Shown piece after piece: positions 43,257-57,673 of a stretch of DNA of 64,000 nt. The first letter of the stretch is position 1. Each line of letters begins with the position of its first letter. Location of the stretch: NCBI GenBank assembly GCA_036874045.1, contig CM072338.1, forward strand, positions 20,544,501-20,608,500. Reading direction: 5' to 3'. The position numbers and the translations under genes were made by a program. The stretch comes from Cymodocea nodosa. Its lineage: Eukaryota > Streptophyta > Magnoliopsida > Alismatales > Cymodoceaceae. Below the pieces are notes generated by a model. The model saw only the letters and a list, made by a program, of their open reading frames with translations, did no database searches and was not told the origin of the DNA.

Positions 43257-43431
43257 CCAACCCAAAAACACTCAAACGAGAAAACTGGAGAGAACGTTCC
43301 CACCCCATCAAACCATGGAAATCTCGGTCATCCACTCGCGTGCACCTCACACATTAATAATTGGCCGTCGTAATTGACGACAATTAAGCTGACGGCCGGT
43401 AACCGATGTCTGTAATATGACCCAAGACAGG

Positions 43432-43436
43432 TTCAC
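43432..43436. repeat. Target-site duplication TTCAC, left copy
   Basis: TTCAC precedes the left LTR and is identical to the copy at 48708-48712, defining the insertion site of the copia element. Confidence 0.95.
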
Positions 43437-43628
43437 TGTTGGAATTGGTCAAAAATATCAAGTTTTAAATTTAAATTTTGGTGTTTACTTGAAATTAAGT
43501 AGTAGGTTAGAGGCGGAGATGGTGGAGTTAGTTAATACTTCAAATGCTATAAATAGAGTTGAATAACAAAAAGCTTTAATCACTTGGAATAATCCACCAT
43601 CGGAGCCTCAAAATCGCGCAGTCCAATA
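43437..43628 (+). repeat. 5' LTR of the copia element
   Basis: 192 bp, from TGTTGGAATTGG to GCAGTCCAATA, where the terminal CA has become TA. A TATA box (TATAAATA, 43548-43555) marks the expected promoter. At most positions that differ from the 3' LTR, this copy has A or T. Confidence 0.93.
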
Positions 43629-43629
43629 G

Positions 43630-43642
43630 TGGTATCAGAGCC
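43630..43642 (+). other. Primer-binding site (initiator tRNA-Met)
   Basis: TGGTATCAGAGCC lies one base after the 5' LTR and is complementary to the 3' end of plant initiator tRNA-Met, the usual copia primer. Confidence 0.95.
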
Positions 43643-43649
43643 AGGCAGC

Positions 43650-43965
43650 TCCGCAAGTCCCACCGCCCGCGCACACACCTGCACGCATCTCCGCCCGCGC
43701 ACGCACCTCCCGTTGCCCGTGCACACTCCTCTACCCGCGCGCACCTCCTGTCGCCCGAGCACACTCCTCCGAGCACGTCGCTGCAGCTCCGCCCGCGCAT
43801 CTCCGCTCTTCCGCGCGTGGCCGTCGTCCTCCGCCTCCGTGTGTGATACCTGACCCCGCTCTCCGCCCGTCGAACAGCGCACGTCGCCCGCACCTCCACC
43901 CTTCCGCGTGCGATTCTGCTGTCGCTCCTCCCTCTCGTGCACGCCGGTCTTCCGCCCTCAGGCGA
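43650..43965. repeat. CpG-rich leader block with degenerate repeats
   Basis: Between the primer site and gag, about 300 bp are strongly GC- and CpG-rich, built from imperfect units such as CCCGCGCACGCACCTCC repeated about every 30-40 bp. It then switches abruptly to AT-rich DNA (43985-44340). Arg/Cys-rich open frames here on both strands are by-products of composition. Confidence 0.7.
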
Positions 43966-44347
43966 TTTGGTTAGAGATAATCGAAATCTCCCTCTTTTGA
44001 TAAAATATTATAATATATTATATTGGATAATAATAATAATAATAACATGCAATTTTTGTTGTTGTTAAATGTGTTAGTCATTATATTTATATTATATGTT
44101 TAGAAATTGCATGCTTTAACTAAATAATAGAAATATTTGTAATTTGAATTTGAATTTGAAAATTTAAATATTTTTGAAAATTTGAAAATTGAAAATTTGA
44201 AATTTAAATTTGATTTTTTGAATTTTGTAATTTGAATTCAAATAGTTTTTCAGAATTTTTGAAATTTTAAATTTAATATTTGCATTTTTTATTCATAAGG
44301 TAATTATTTATTGAAATTGGAAAGTAATTTCGATTGTAGATATAAGT

Positions 44348-47300
44348 ATGGCTTCGAAAATGTTTACAACTGAGTTGGCAATGATGGATAAATTAAATGG
44401 GGTAAATTATGAGATGTGGTATCGGAAAATATATCAAGCATTAGAATATGAAGATATTGAACATGTAATAGGTTCGCATCCTTTGGAAATAAGTGAAAAC
44501 GCTTCTGAAGTGGAAATAAAAAGAGTAAATCAATGGAGAAAAGATGATAAAAAGGCGAAAAATTTAATGTTCATGTTCATGGAAGATTGTCTTGTAAAAT
44601 GCTATGAAACATATACTAATGCTTATACACTATGGAATGCTTTGAAAGAAAAATATAATAAAGCAACTGAAATGAACACACAGTTGCTCCTTCAGAAATA
44701 TAACTCTTGCAGAATGCTAGAGGAACAAAGTGTAGTGGAACATGTAAATAATATGATGGTAATGGCTAAAGACTTAGCTACTGCAAGAACTCCTATACCA
44801 GAAAAATTGCAAATAGCAACCATATTGAATAGTTTGCCACACAGTTATGATATGGTTACCACATCTCTTAGGTCTACCCCACTACAATTATCTGAATTGC
44901 CAGCTAGGTTGAGTACTGAACAGGAAATAATAGTCAGTCGGAGGCAACATGAATCTCTTTTGGAAGAAGCTAATGCCATATTTCAAAAGCAGAGATCTGA
45001 AAAAGGCAACAAAAGAAGAAATGGACCAAACAAGAACAACTTCAAGCAAAATCAAGCACGTGGAAAGAAAGCACAAGGATCTTGCCATGCTTGTGGCCAA
45101 TTTGGTCATTTTAGGGCACATTGTCCCAACAGGGATGAAAATAAAGGTGGAACCTCGGAGTCGAACATAAAGAACAAAAGAACCTTCGTGGGAATTGTGG
45201 AATGCAATAATGTTGTAGTCCCTAGTTCAAACGAATGGTGGGTTGATTCTGGTGCCACAAGGCACATTGCCAAAACAAAAAAGGGACTTGACTCATTTAA
45301 AGAGTTGAGTCCTGGACAACAACGCATCTATATGGGAAACAATACTTATTTAGATGTGGAAGGTATTGGCACATATCGTTTGGACTTGGGAGACAACATT
45401 ATGATCTTGAAAGACGTCCTCTATGCACCTGGCATGAGGCGGAATTTAATATCCGTAGGCACTCTTTTGAAGAATAATTTGGAAGTTCGATTTTACAATA
45501 AACGTGTATCCATAGGAAAAGACAAAGATTTTTGTTATGGGAATTTTTGTACCTGAACATGATTTGTTTAAACTTTATGTCGTTGCTAATGAAATAAATG
45601 AAATAGTTTCTGATTATGTTGAGTGTTGTTTATTTGATATTGATTTGTGGCATTTAAGGTTAGTACATATTAATAAATCTAAAATACAACAATTGATAAA
45701 ATTGAACATGTTGCCTGAAATTAAAGACATGGAATTAAATAAATGTCAACATTGCTTAGTTGGGAAAATGACTAAGAAATCTTTTTGTAAGGGATATAGA
45801 TCAGATGAATTATTGGGGTTGATTCATTCTGATGTATGTGGTCCATTAAGTATTAAAACTCATGATGACAAAGAATATTTTGTGACTTTTATAGATGATT
45901 TTTCAAGATATGCTTACATTTATCTAATAAGTCATAAAAGTCAAGTATTGACTTGTTTTAAGAAATACAAGTTGGAATTAGAAAAACAGCTTGGAAGAAG
46001 GATTAAGATGTTAAGGTCAGATAGGGGAGGGGAATATAATTCTAATGAATTTAAATTGTTTTGCGAAATGCATGGAATTAAAAGACAAACTACAATGCCT
46101 TATACACCACAACAAAATGGTGTAGCGGAAAGAAAGAACAGAACTCTTATGAATTCTGTTAGGTGCATGTTTTCACATTCAGGTCTCTCCAAAGTTTTTT
46201 GGGGAGATGCATTGATCACAGCAAATTATGTATTAAATAGAATACCCTCCAAGTCTGTACCTAACATACCTTATGAATTATGGATCGGAACTAAGCCCAA
46301 TTTATATCATTTAAGAAAATAGGGATCTATAGCCCATGTACTTATTCCTGAACAATTAAGGGATAAGTTAAAATCAAAGACTCTTAAATGTAGGTTTATA
46401 GGCTATTGTGAAAATTCTTTCGGTTATAGGTTATATAGTAAAGAAAAGGGAATTGTTGAATATAGGGATGCCACTTTCCTAGAAAATCTAAATGAAAAGG
46501 AAGAAATAGGAAAGGAACATGAGCCACCATTTGTGGTGAATGATGACTATTTCAATAATATCTTGGAAAATGACCTTAGAGTTGAAAAAGAAGGAAACAT
46601 TGAAAATATAGATGAACCTATGGAAATTACTGATGAAAACAATCATGAACCCATGGAAATCATGGGAGAAATCCAAAATGAGCCTATAAATGGAATTGAA
46701 GAGAACAATAGAAATGGAGAAGATAGAGAACCAGATTTACCTATTAGCAACAAAAGGATGAGACATCAGCCGACATGGATGGATGACTACCATTTGTATT
46801 CCTGTGAGCTTTTTTGTTTAATGATAGATATGGAGGAAAATCACATGGAACCCATGACATATAAGGATGTCGTCGAATCTCATGAAAAAGATTTATGGTT
46901 GGATGCCATGAATGATGAGATTGATTTCATGAAATGGAATCATGTGTAGGAATTATGTGATCTACCTAAAGGAAGGAAAGCTATAGGGTGCAAGTGGATA
47001 TTCCGAAAAAAGTTAAAGTTTGATGAGTCTATTGAAAAATATAAGGCCCGTTTAGTTGCTAAAGGTTATACACAGAAATCGGGAATTGACTTTCATGAAA
47101 CATATTCTCTAGTTGCTAAATTCGCATCAATAAGAATTATATTGGCTATAGTTACACATTTAGATTTGGAATTACATCAAATGGATGTAAAAACTGCATT
47201 TCTAAATGGAGACCTGTAGGAAGAAATCTACATGTTACAACCTGAGGGATTTCAGGTGGAAGGACATGAGGAAAAAGTGTGCAAATTGAAGAAGTCAATA

Positions 47301-48437
47301 TATGGTTTAAAACAAGCATCTAGACAATGGTATCATAAGTTTCATGATATAATTGTCACAATGGGATTTGTTTCAAACAGATTAGATTACTGTGTATATG
47401 TCAGGAATAGTGGGAGTAACTTCATTATATTATCCTTGTATGTGGATGACATTTTACTTGCTGGAAATAATGCTGACATGTTGAATGAAACAAAGGAAGA
47501 ACTTAGTAGAAAATTTGAAATGAAGGACATGGGGGAAGCATCCTATGTTCTTGGAATTCAGATCTTAAGAGATCGAAAATCAAGAACATTGAGTATAAAT
47601 CAGGAAAGATACCTGCAAATGGTGTTAAAAAGGTTTGGAATGGACAATTATTCCTCAGCTCCCACACCTTATATTTTAGGGAAAAAGTTAAGTAAGGACC
47701 AATGTCCTGGGAAAGGGAAGGAACCTTTAAGAGCACCTTATGCCCAAGTGGTTGGAAGTTTGATGTATGATATGTTGTGTACAAGACCAGACTTGGCATA
47801 TGCTGTAAGTATTGTAAGTAGGTATCAAAGTAATCCTGAAACAAAACATTGGGAAGCTGTTAAAAGAATTTTGAAATATATAAAAGGAACTTTGCACCAT
47901 AAATTGACTTATCAAGCAGATGAGCTTGAAGTGCTTGGTTATACAGATGCAGATTTAGGTGGTGACAAAGATGATGGGAAGTCTACTTCAGGACATATAT
48001 TCATCTTTGGAGGGGCAGCCATATCTTGGGGAAGTAAGAAGCAAGGGTGTGTAGCAAAATACACACAGGAAGCTGAATATGTTGCCTGTAGTGCTGCCGC
48101 ATCACATGTAGTTTGGATCAAAAGATTCATAAATAATTTGAATCTAAACTTAATAAATGGTCCAATAGAAATGTATTGTGATAACCAAGTGGCAATAAGT
48201 CTTGTATATAGTGGTGCAAATACAACAAAAGGACAGCATATAAACATACATTATCACTATACTCGTGATATTGTAGGAAATGAGGAAATAGAATTGAGTT
48301 ATATCCCTACAGAAGATATGATAGCTGATCCTTTGACAAAAGGAATACCAGCGAAAAAGTACATTAAGTTTGTAAACTTAATGGGATTAAGGAACATTTA
48401 TATGGATAATAGAAACATAGAACATTCTCACGGGTAA
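44348..48437 (+). pseudogene. Copia gag-pol polyprotein gene, disrupted
   Basis: Starts at ATG 44348. Gag runs to a CX2CX4HX4C zinc knuckle (45083-45124), followed by the aspartic protease motif WWVDSGATRHIA (about 45236-45271). The frame shifts by one base near 45530-45545. The integrase HHCC zinc site (WHLRLVHINKSK, then CQHC) and DDE core follow. The reverse transcriptase has LYVDDILLAG (about 47437-47466), and RNase H has YTDADLGGDKDDGKSTSG and EAEYVACS. TAG stops lie at 46320-46322, 46947-46949 and 47217-47219, all in the same frame. After the stop at 48435-48437 comes the polypurine tract region. Each break alone would truncate the product. Confidence 0.93.
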
Positions 48438-48505
48438 TATTGAAATTATGCTACCTACAAGTAGAGGGAGCGGAATTAAAAAGAATATAGTTGGTCTTTG
48501 TGACC

Positions 48506-48515
48506 AAGTGGGAGA
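48506..48515 (+). other. Polypurine tract
   Basis: AAGTGGGAGA directly abuts the 3' LTR start TGTTGG, the usual copia plus-strand primer. Confidence 0.92.
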
Positions 48516-48707
48516 TGTTGGAATTGGTCAAAAAGACCAAGTTTCAAATTCAAATTCCGGTGGTTATCGGAAATTAAGGAGTAGGCTGGGGGCGGAGATG
48601 GTGGAGGTAGTTAATCCTCCAAATGCTATAAATAGAGGTAAATAACAAAAAGCTTTAATCACCTGGAATAATCTACCATTAGAGCCCTCAAACCGTGCAG
48701 TCCAACA
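48516..48707 (+). repeat. 3' LTR of the copia element
   Basis: 192 bp, from TGTTGGAATTGG to CAGTCCAACA, with intact TG and CA ends and TATAAATA at 48627-48634. It is GC-richer than the 5' LTR at most differing sites. Confidence 0.94.
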
Positions 48708-48712
48708 TTCAC
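48708..48712. repeat. Target-site duplication TTCAC, right copy
   Basis: Identical to 43432-43436. Confidence 0.95.
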
Positions 48713-50930
48713 CGTCACAACGTTCATTTAATTAAGTTTATAAAGCCAACAACGTACAAACAAAACAATGCCGGCGATTTTTCCTTCTTTCCTAAATTCA
48801 AACGAAAATTACTTAATTACGCCAATAATAAATGATCACACGGTTGTTGACGCAACTCTAACTTAAGTTTATATAATGATATATTTTTATATTTCTTAAT
48901 CTCAATTTATTTTAAATTAGAAATTTACGTGATATCAAAATCAAATTTGTATACACTGCTGACAAATAAAATAATGCACAAGACAAACTACAAAAAGTAT
49001 TAATTAGTTTTACGTTAGTACTCATGATCAAATCATTTTCAATTGAAATTTCCGTAGAACTGTTCGATTTTGTTTCTTTTTTCAGCGGAGGAAGCGTTTG
49101 GGACTTGCCCTTTTCTCCCATTGACGAAATCATCGCCGTCAACCAATTGTAATGCTTTATCTATTATTGTGTTTGAATTCACCAAAGTAGTCCTGATACA
49201 AGGCGGACCGGACCATAAGCGGAGGATTTCTCCTGATCAAAAAGCTCGCTTTGTCTTGTGTGTGGTATGATTGTTATGGCTCACAGGCCGCGGTAGTGCT
49301 GATTGACATCTATCTCCTCTATTTTTCCTTAGATGTCTCGCATCCAAGAAACGCAGTTTTCAATCTCGAACCAAAATTTATTTCTCTCTCTTATTTATCT
49401 CCCATGCATTGCCGAAAAGGGTTTCTCTCTCCTCCCTTTTTCTTTCTGGGAATCCATCAACGATAGGGTTTTCAGAAGATTATTTTTGAATTAATCAAGT
49501 GCACGCAAGAACCAAGAACACCAAGTTGATCCATGAAACTTTACCCTGTCAAATGTTTGGGGCTCAGAAGTAGTGAGACACCCCCACAACTGGTTAACTG
49601 TAACTCTTGAACTCTAAATATTAAATGCCAAACCTTACATTAGTCTTAAATGTTGGGAAAAAAAAATATCGTACAACCGAAAAAGGGTTGGAAAAAATAG
49701 GTCTAAATATTTTTTACCGTTTATACAACGTTTATTTTAAAAAATTTAAACTTACAAATTTTTTTTTTTTTAAAAAAAAAGAAGTATTTTCCCCGTGGTT
49801 ACCTTAACCAATCATCTCCCTGATAGGAAACTTGTGCCTTCACAGTATATTGTGGAGTTGATTTTGACTTTACTAGATTTCATGGTCCAGAATGGATTGC
49901 TGACTTCGGTATTATTTTTTTCGCTCGTCAACATTCAAATTTTAGTGGAGTTAAATACACTGTTTTTACTTTTTCGTGTTTGGGTACACAAAATTTACAG
50001 AAGAAAAGGGAGATTTTTAGTTTTCTGGAAAAGGAAGATTTCAGAATTGGTCTCGTATTTCAGTCTTCGCTTATTAAAAGTACAGCTAATTTTTTACTCC
50101 TCTTTTGTAGATTTATCCATTTATCATTGTGCCAAAACTACCAGGCTTTTGTTATACCGACCAATACAAGGAAAGTGTGCCTAAAAATGAGCCGTCAAGA
50201 TTTAAATCAATCTTTAGAGTAAGATTTAAATTCACGTGTCTACAACTTCTTGTCAATCAAAAAAAAAAGAAAGGAAAAGAAAAGAAAAGAAGATCAGATA
50301 ACTTCAAGTCGTAAAACATTCCATTTCAAAATTAAATAATAACGAGTGAAAAGTTTTATCATATATTATTAGCCTTAATTGTCTCCTTGCATTCCTGGAC
50401 GTGTAGTATTTTTCGCATTTCCTTTCATCTTATAAAATAGATTCTGTTATTATTCTAAAACGCGCGTGAAACTTTCCACGCACCTCCAATTACAAGTGTC
50501 CTCCCTAGCCGTCAATATTTATTCAGAGAATCTATTCACGAAGATGTGCTTGTTCCCCTCTAAGCTTCCCTTTCTTCGTGTATTCTATGTTTCAGGAACC
50601 ATCAACCATGGAAACCCACGTGTTAAAGTGAAAAATAAAGGTAAAAGGAAACTAGAAATATGTGAAAATATAGATCGTGAGCTCTGGCGTCACTGGGTTT
50701 TTGCTCCTCCCTTACTTCAAGAATAGCTTGGAAACTAAGTCATCATGGAATAACAAGTGGGTGGCCTTAGAATTTAGTAATTACAGACATGAAGAAGCTT
50801 CACAGAGAAGCATGACCTGCACTATAAACATATCATGCGGAAGCACGAACTCTTTCAGTTCCACTTCACCCTTCGCTCAAAACTCCCACCATAACATTCA
50901 GAGTTCAGGGAGTTTCTCTAGTGTTCTTCA
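48713..50930. other. Intergenic, no gene recognised
   Basis: About 2.2 kb of mostly AT-rich DNA, the original upstream flank of the RLCK gene before the copia insertion. Open frames at 49625-50314 are low-complexity. The last 110 bp are the likely subtilase promoter and 5' UTR. Confidence 0.4.
50821..50829 (+). promoter_or_regulatory. Probable TATA box of the subtilase gene
   Basis: ACTATAAAC lies about 105 bp upstream of the ATG at 50931, with a CA-rich leader after it. Confidence 0.5.
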
Positions 50931-54469
<3,539 letters not shown>

Positions 54470-55712
54470 GGTGGTCATACAAGGAAGCATACTCATCATC
54501 GTCATTTTGATAATATTCGTGTGTGACGTACTGGCGTAACGAATAATTGCAATATTTTTGTAATGTTTTTTTAAAATGTATTGGATTTAAAATATTTATT
54601 AAGAATTATAAAAATTATTAATGAAGTGATGAATACGATGAGGTGATTAGTATGATAAAGTTGTTGGTGGTGTAATGTATATGATAATAGTGGCGTTGTA
54701 GATAAACATTGAGGAAGAGGAGAGAGTTTTTTGTGAAGTTTATAATATTTTCTAGGAAAAACTGCTAATATCATTTACACACAAACTACTAGTATATCAA
54801 TGAATTAACTAGAAATAGTAATGTTTATAATTTTTACTAAATTTTAAGTTAGTAACCTTGCAACAACAAAAAAAATTAGTAAACACGATAACATCGCCAT
54901 TATGAATAATAATAATAGAGACGTAGTATGTTGAAAGAAAATGTACAGAATACATGGGAAAGAGAGTTGAGAGATGACCATGGCATTTATTTATTAGTCA
55001 CCGTTTAGCGTAACGGAGAGAGGAGGAGACCGAGAAGGAAATGTCGTTGTTCACGGAAAGAGGAGATAGCGGAAGGAAGAGCTGGAGAAGAACCAACCCA
55101 ACTCTGAATTCGTAGCTCCGATCGACAGAGGCCAGTTTCCCCTGGAAAAATCAAATATTGGCGTCGGCAACGTACGTGTGTTAACTACTTTCTCTTGCTG
55201 TTCACACGCTATGAAGATGATTTTGGTTCGTGTACTTGGAGTTTACTTTCGTTAGATTTGGGGAGTGCAACTTATGATCTGGATCTTCCGATCTTGGTCT
55301 GTTCTTGGAATACCGAGCTTGTTCCGCTTGTCTTCTGGTGCGTTTGAACTCTCCGGTAGGTCGGGGATAGGAGTGTTTGGGCTTTGGGTCTGTTCTGCTG
55401 CTGCTGCAGTGATTTTTCAGGTTTTAGGGTTCCGTTCTTCATTTGGCCAGTGCGCTCTTTTGTTCCAGATTTTCCTTCGAGGTTGTTGTTTTTGGTTGCC
55501 AAAAAAGTTAACTTGCGACGTTGCTCTGTCGTAGCGTACGAGTAGTGAGCTCATGATGTGTAAGTAATGCTTAGCTATTGATTCCTGGGTTGCGTTTTTC
55601 CGATGCGAAGCAAAAATTCTGATCATTGATCTTCTGAAGACTTAACTTTGTTTTCCTCCTGCTTTTTTGGCTTCTATATTACAGATTTGTTTGTTCTTGA
55701 AACAGATTTCTA
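54470..55712. other. Intergenic; 5' flank of the SUVH pseudogene
   Basis: AT-rich to about 55000, then GC-richer. GTACGTG at 55170 and TATATTACAG ending at 55684 could be the ends of the 5' UTR intron typical of SUVH1/3-type genes. If so, the pseudogene is a genomic duplicate and not a reverse-transcribed copy. Confidence 0.35.
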
Positions 55713-57673
55713 ATGGAAAGACGTCAAAGCTTCACTCCGTCGTCATCCCAGGGTTCGGCTGTGATAGACGCCAAACCCTTACGATGCCTAACTCCTATGT
55801 TCCCAGCCTCTTTGGGATTCACAGCATCCAACTCGCCTGGTGCTACACCATTCTTTTTGCATTTCCCCTTTTGCTACTTCAGGCTCGCAGCAAACTGTTG
55901 GTTTCCCTCCAACTATCCCCTCTTATGCTAGGGGCAGCCGCTTCCAGACAACCCCACGGATGTGTGAAGGAACCAAATCCAAAAGGGGCAGAAAGAGCAA
56001 GAAGTTAAGACATCTCAACAATTACGACATGGATGGTTCAGATACGGAGGGAAGCAAAAAGAAGAGATTTCCTAGGCCCAAGCATGCTAAGGCTCAGGAC
56101 CTTGTAGTGGTTCCACCGTCGGCCGACGCTAGGGAGACGGTAGAGGTAATCCTCATGACATTATGATGGATAATGACATTATGATGCTCTACGACGAAGG
56201 TTGTCGCAAGTAGAAGAGGCGAATAATTGTACTAAAAGACCGGACTTGAAAGCCGGAGCAATTATGATGGATAATGATCTCAGAACTAATGCAGGCAAGA
56301 TGGTGGGATCTCTCCCAGGGATTGAAATTGGCGATATTTTCTATTTTAGGTTTGAGTTATGTATTACTGGGCTCCATGGTCCTAGTATGGCCGGAATAGA
56401 TTATATGACGTCCAAGACAGGTAATGAGAACGAACCTCTAGCCATAAGCATCGTTTCTTCTGGAGGTTATGAGGATGAATCAGATGATGTTGATGTCTTG
56501 ATCTATAGTGGTCAGGGAGGAAGTGAATTTTCTGATACCACAAAGCAGATAGATGATCAGAAGCTTGAAAGGGGTAACCTTGCCTTGGAAAGGAGCTTGC
56601 ACCGGGGGTAACCAGGTAAGGGTCATTCGGGGCACAAAAGACCTCAGTGTTCTTAACGGAAAGATATATTATTACGATGGACTTTACAAGATTCAAGAAT
56701 CCTGGGTTGATAAAGGCAAGGGAGGCTTCAATATCTTCAAATATAAGATGCTGAGGGAGCCAGGGCAACCTGATGGATATGCTACGTGGAAAAAGGTAGA
56801 AAAATGGAGGGTAGATCCATCCTCGAGAGGCAAAGTCATCTTGCCCGACATATCGTCAGGTGCGGAAAGCATTCCTGTTTGGCTGGTTAATGAATTCGGC
56901 ATGGAGAAAGGTCCAGATCTTTTTTCCTACTCCACAAAGGTAAGGTACTTGAGGGCAATCAGCTCAACGAAAAAATTGCAGGGCTGTGTGCTTGTCAAAA
57001 CGCGTGCCTCCCCCACGACTCCAGTTGCTCCTGTGCCCAGAAAAATGGAGGTGAACTTGCTTAGAGCTCAACTGGGTTACTTCTGAGCCGGAGGCCTTTA
57101 ATATACCAGTGCAACTCAACGTGTCAATGTACCACCAGCTGTCGAAACAGAGTTACACAGAAGGGTATCAAATTTCGGTTTGAGGTTTTCAGGACGGCAA
57201 ACAGAGGTTGGGGTCTCCGTTCCTGGGATCCCATAAGAGCGGGAAGTTTTGTTTTTGAGTACACGGGTGAGGTCATTGATATGGCCAGTGTTGACTATGA
57301 TGCCGAGGAGGAGGATTATATCCTTGGGACGGGTCATGCAGGTGATAAAACATTCAAATGGAACTACATACCGGAGTTGCTTGGAGAACCAAGCTCGGAT
57401 GTCCCACCAGAGACTTCTAATCAGTTGCCTATTATCATAAGCGCAAAGAGAATCGGCAATGTATCTCGATTTATGAATCAAAGTTGTTCTCCCAACACTT
57501 TCTGGCAGCCAGTTCAACATGATCACGGTGATGAAGGGCGCCCTCACATCATGTTTTTTGCTACGAAGCACATTCCTCCCATGACCGAACTAACGTATGA
57601 CCATGTTCAGAGCGGTCGCAAATCAAAGCGGTGTTTGTGTGGATCCCAGAAATGTCGCGATTTCTTCGGCTAA
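55713..57673 (+). pseudogene. SUVH1/3-like histone H3K9 methyltransferase, broken by frameshifts
   Basis: An intronless coding region as in plant SUVH1/3 genes, in the right domain order but across three reading frames. It starts MERRQSFTPSSS. A frame change near 55850 (run of five T) leads to KSKRGRKSKK. A second occurs at 56150-56190, where TGACATTATGATG is duplicated. The SRA domain follows (LPGIEIGDIFYFRFELC, GPSMAGIDYM). A third is an extra G in GGGGG near 56607. A fourth is a doubled TG near 56988, just before the Cys-rich pre-SET. TAG at 57062-57064 then interrupts pre-SET. SET has GWGLRSWDPIRAGSFVFEY, but the catalytic NHSC motif reads NQSC and ELTYDY reads ELTYDH. Post-SET Cys residues are present (CLCGSQKCRDFFG). 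The protein would normally bind methylated DNA and methylate or read H3K9; this copy cannot make it. Confidence 0.9.

Larger units (their letters stand above)
43437..48707 (+). mobile_element. Ty1/copia LTR retrotransposon, structurally complete, coding region broken
   Basis: A 5271-bp element in the order LTR, primer-binding site, leader, gag, protease, integrase, reverse transcriptase, RNase H, polypurine tract, LTR, flanked by a perfect 5-bp TTCAC duplication. Integrase before reverse transcriptase makes it copia. LTRs are short (192 bp each) and differ at about 25 positions by eye count, near 13%, so the insertion is old. The coding frame has one frameshift and three TAG stops, so it cannot move on its own. 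The lineage within copia is not assigned. Confidence 0.95.

Noticed and set aside
43576-43942. Arg/Cys-rich frames of 107-120 aa in the copia leader
   Set aside because: They follow from the CpG-rich repeat composition, exist on both strands, and match no copia protein.
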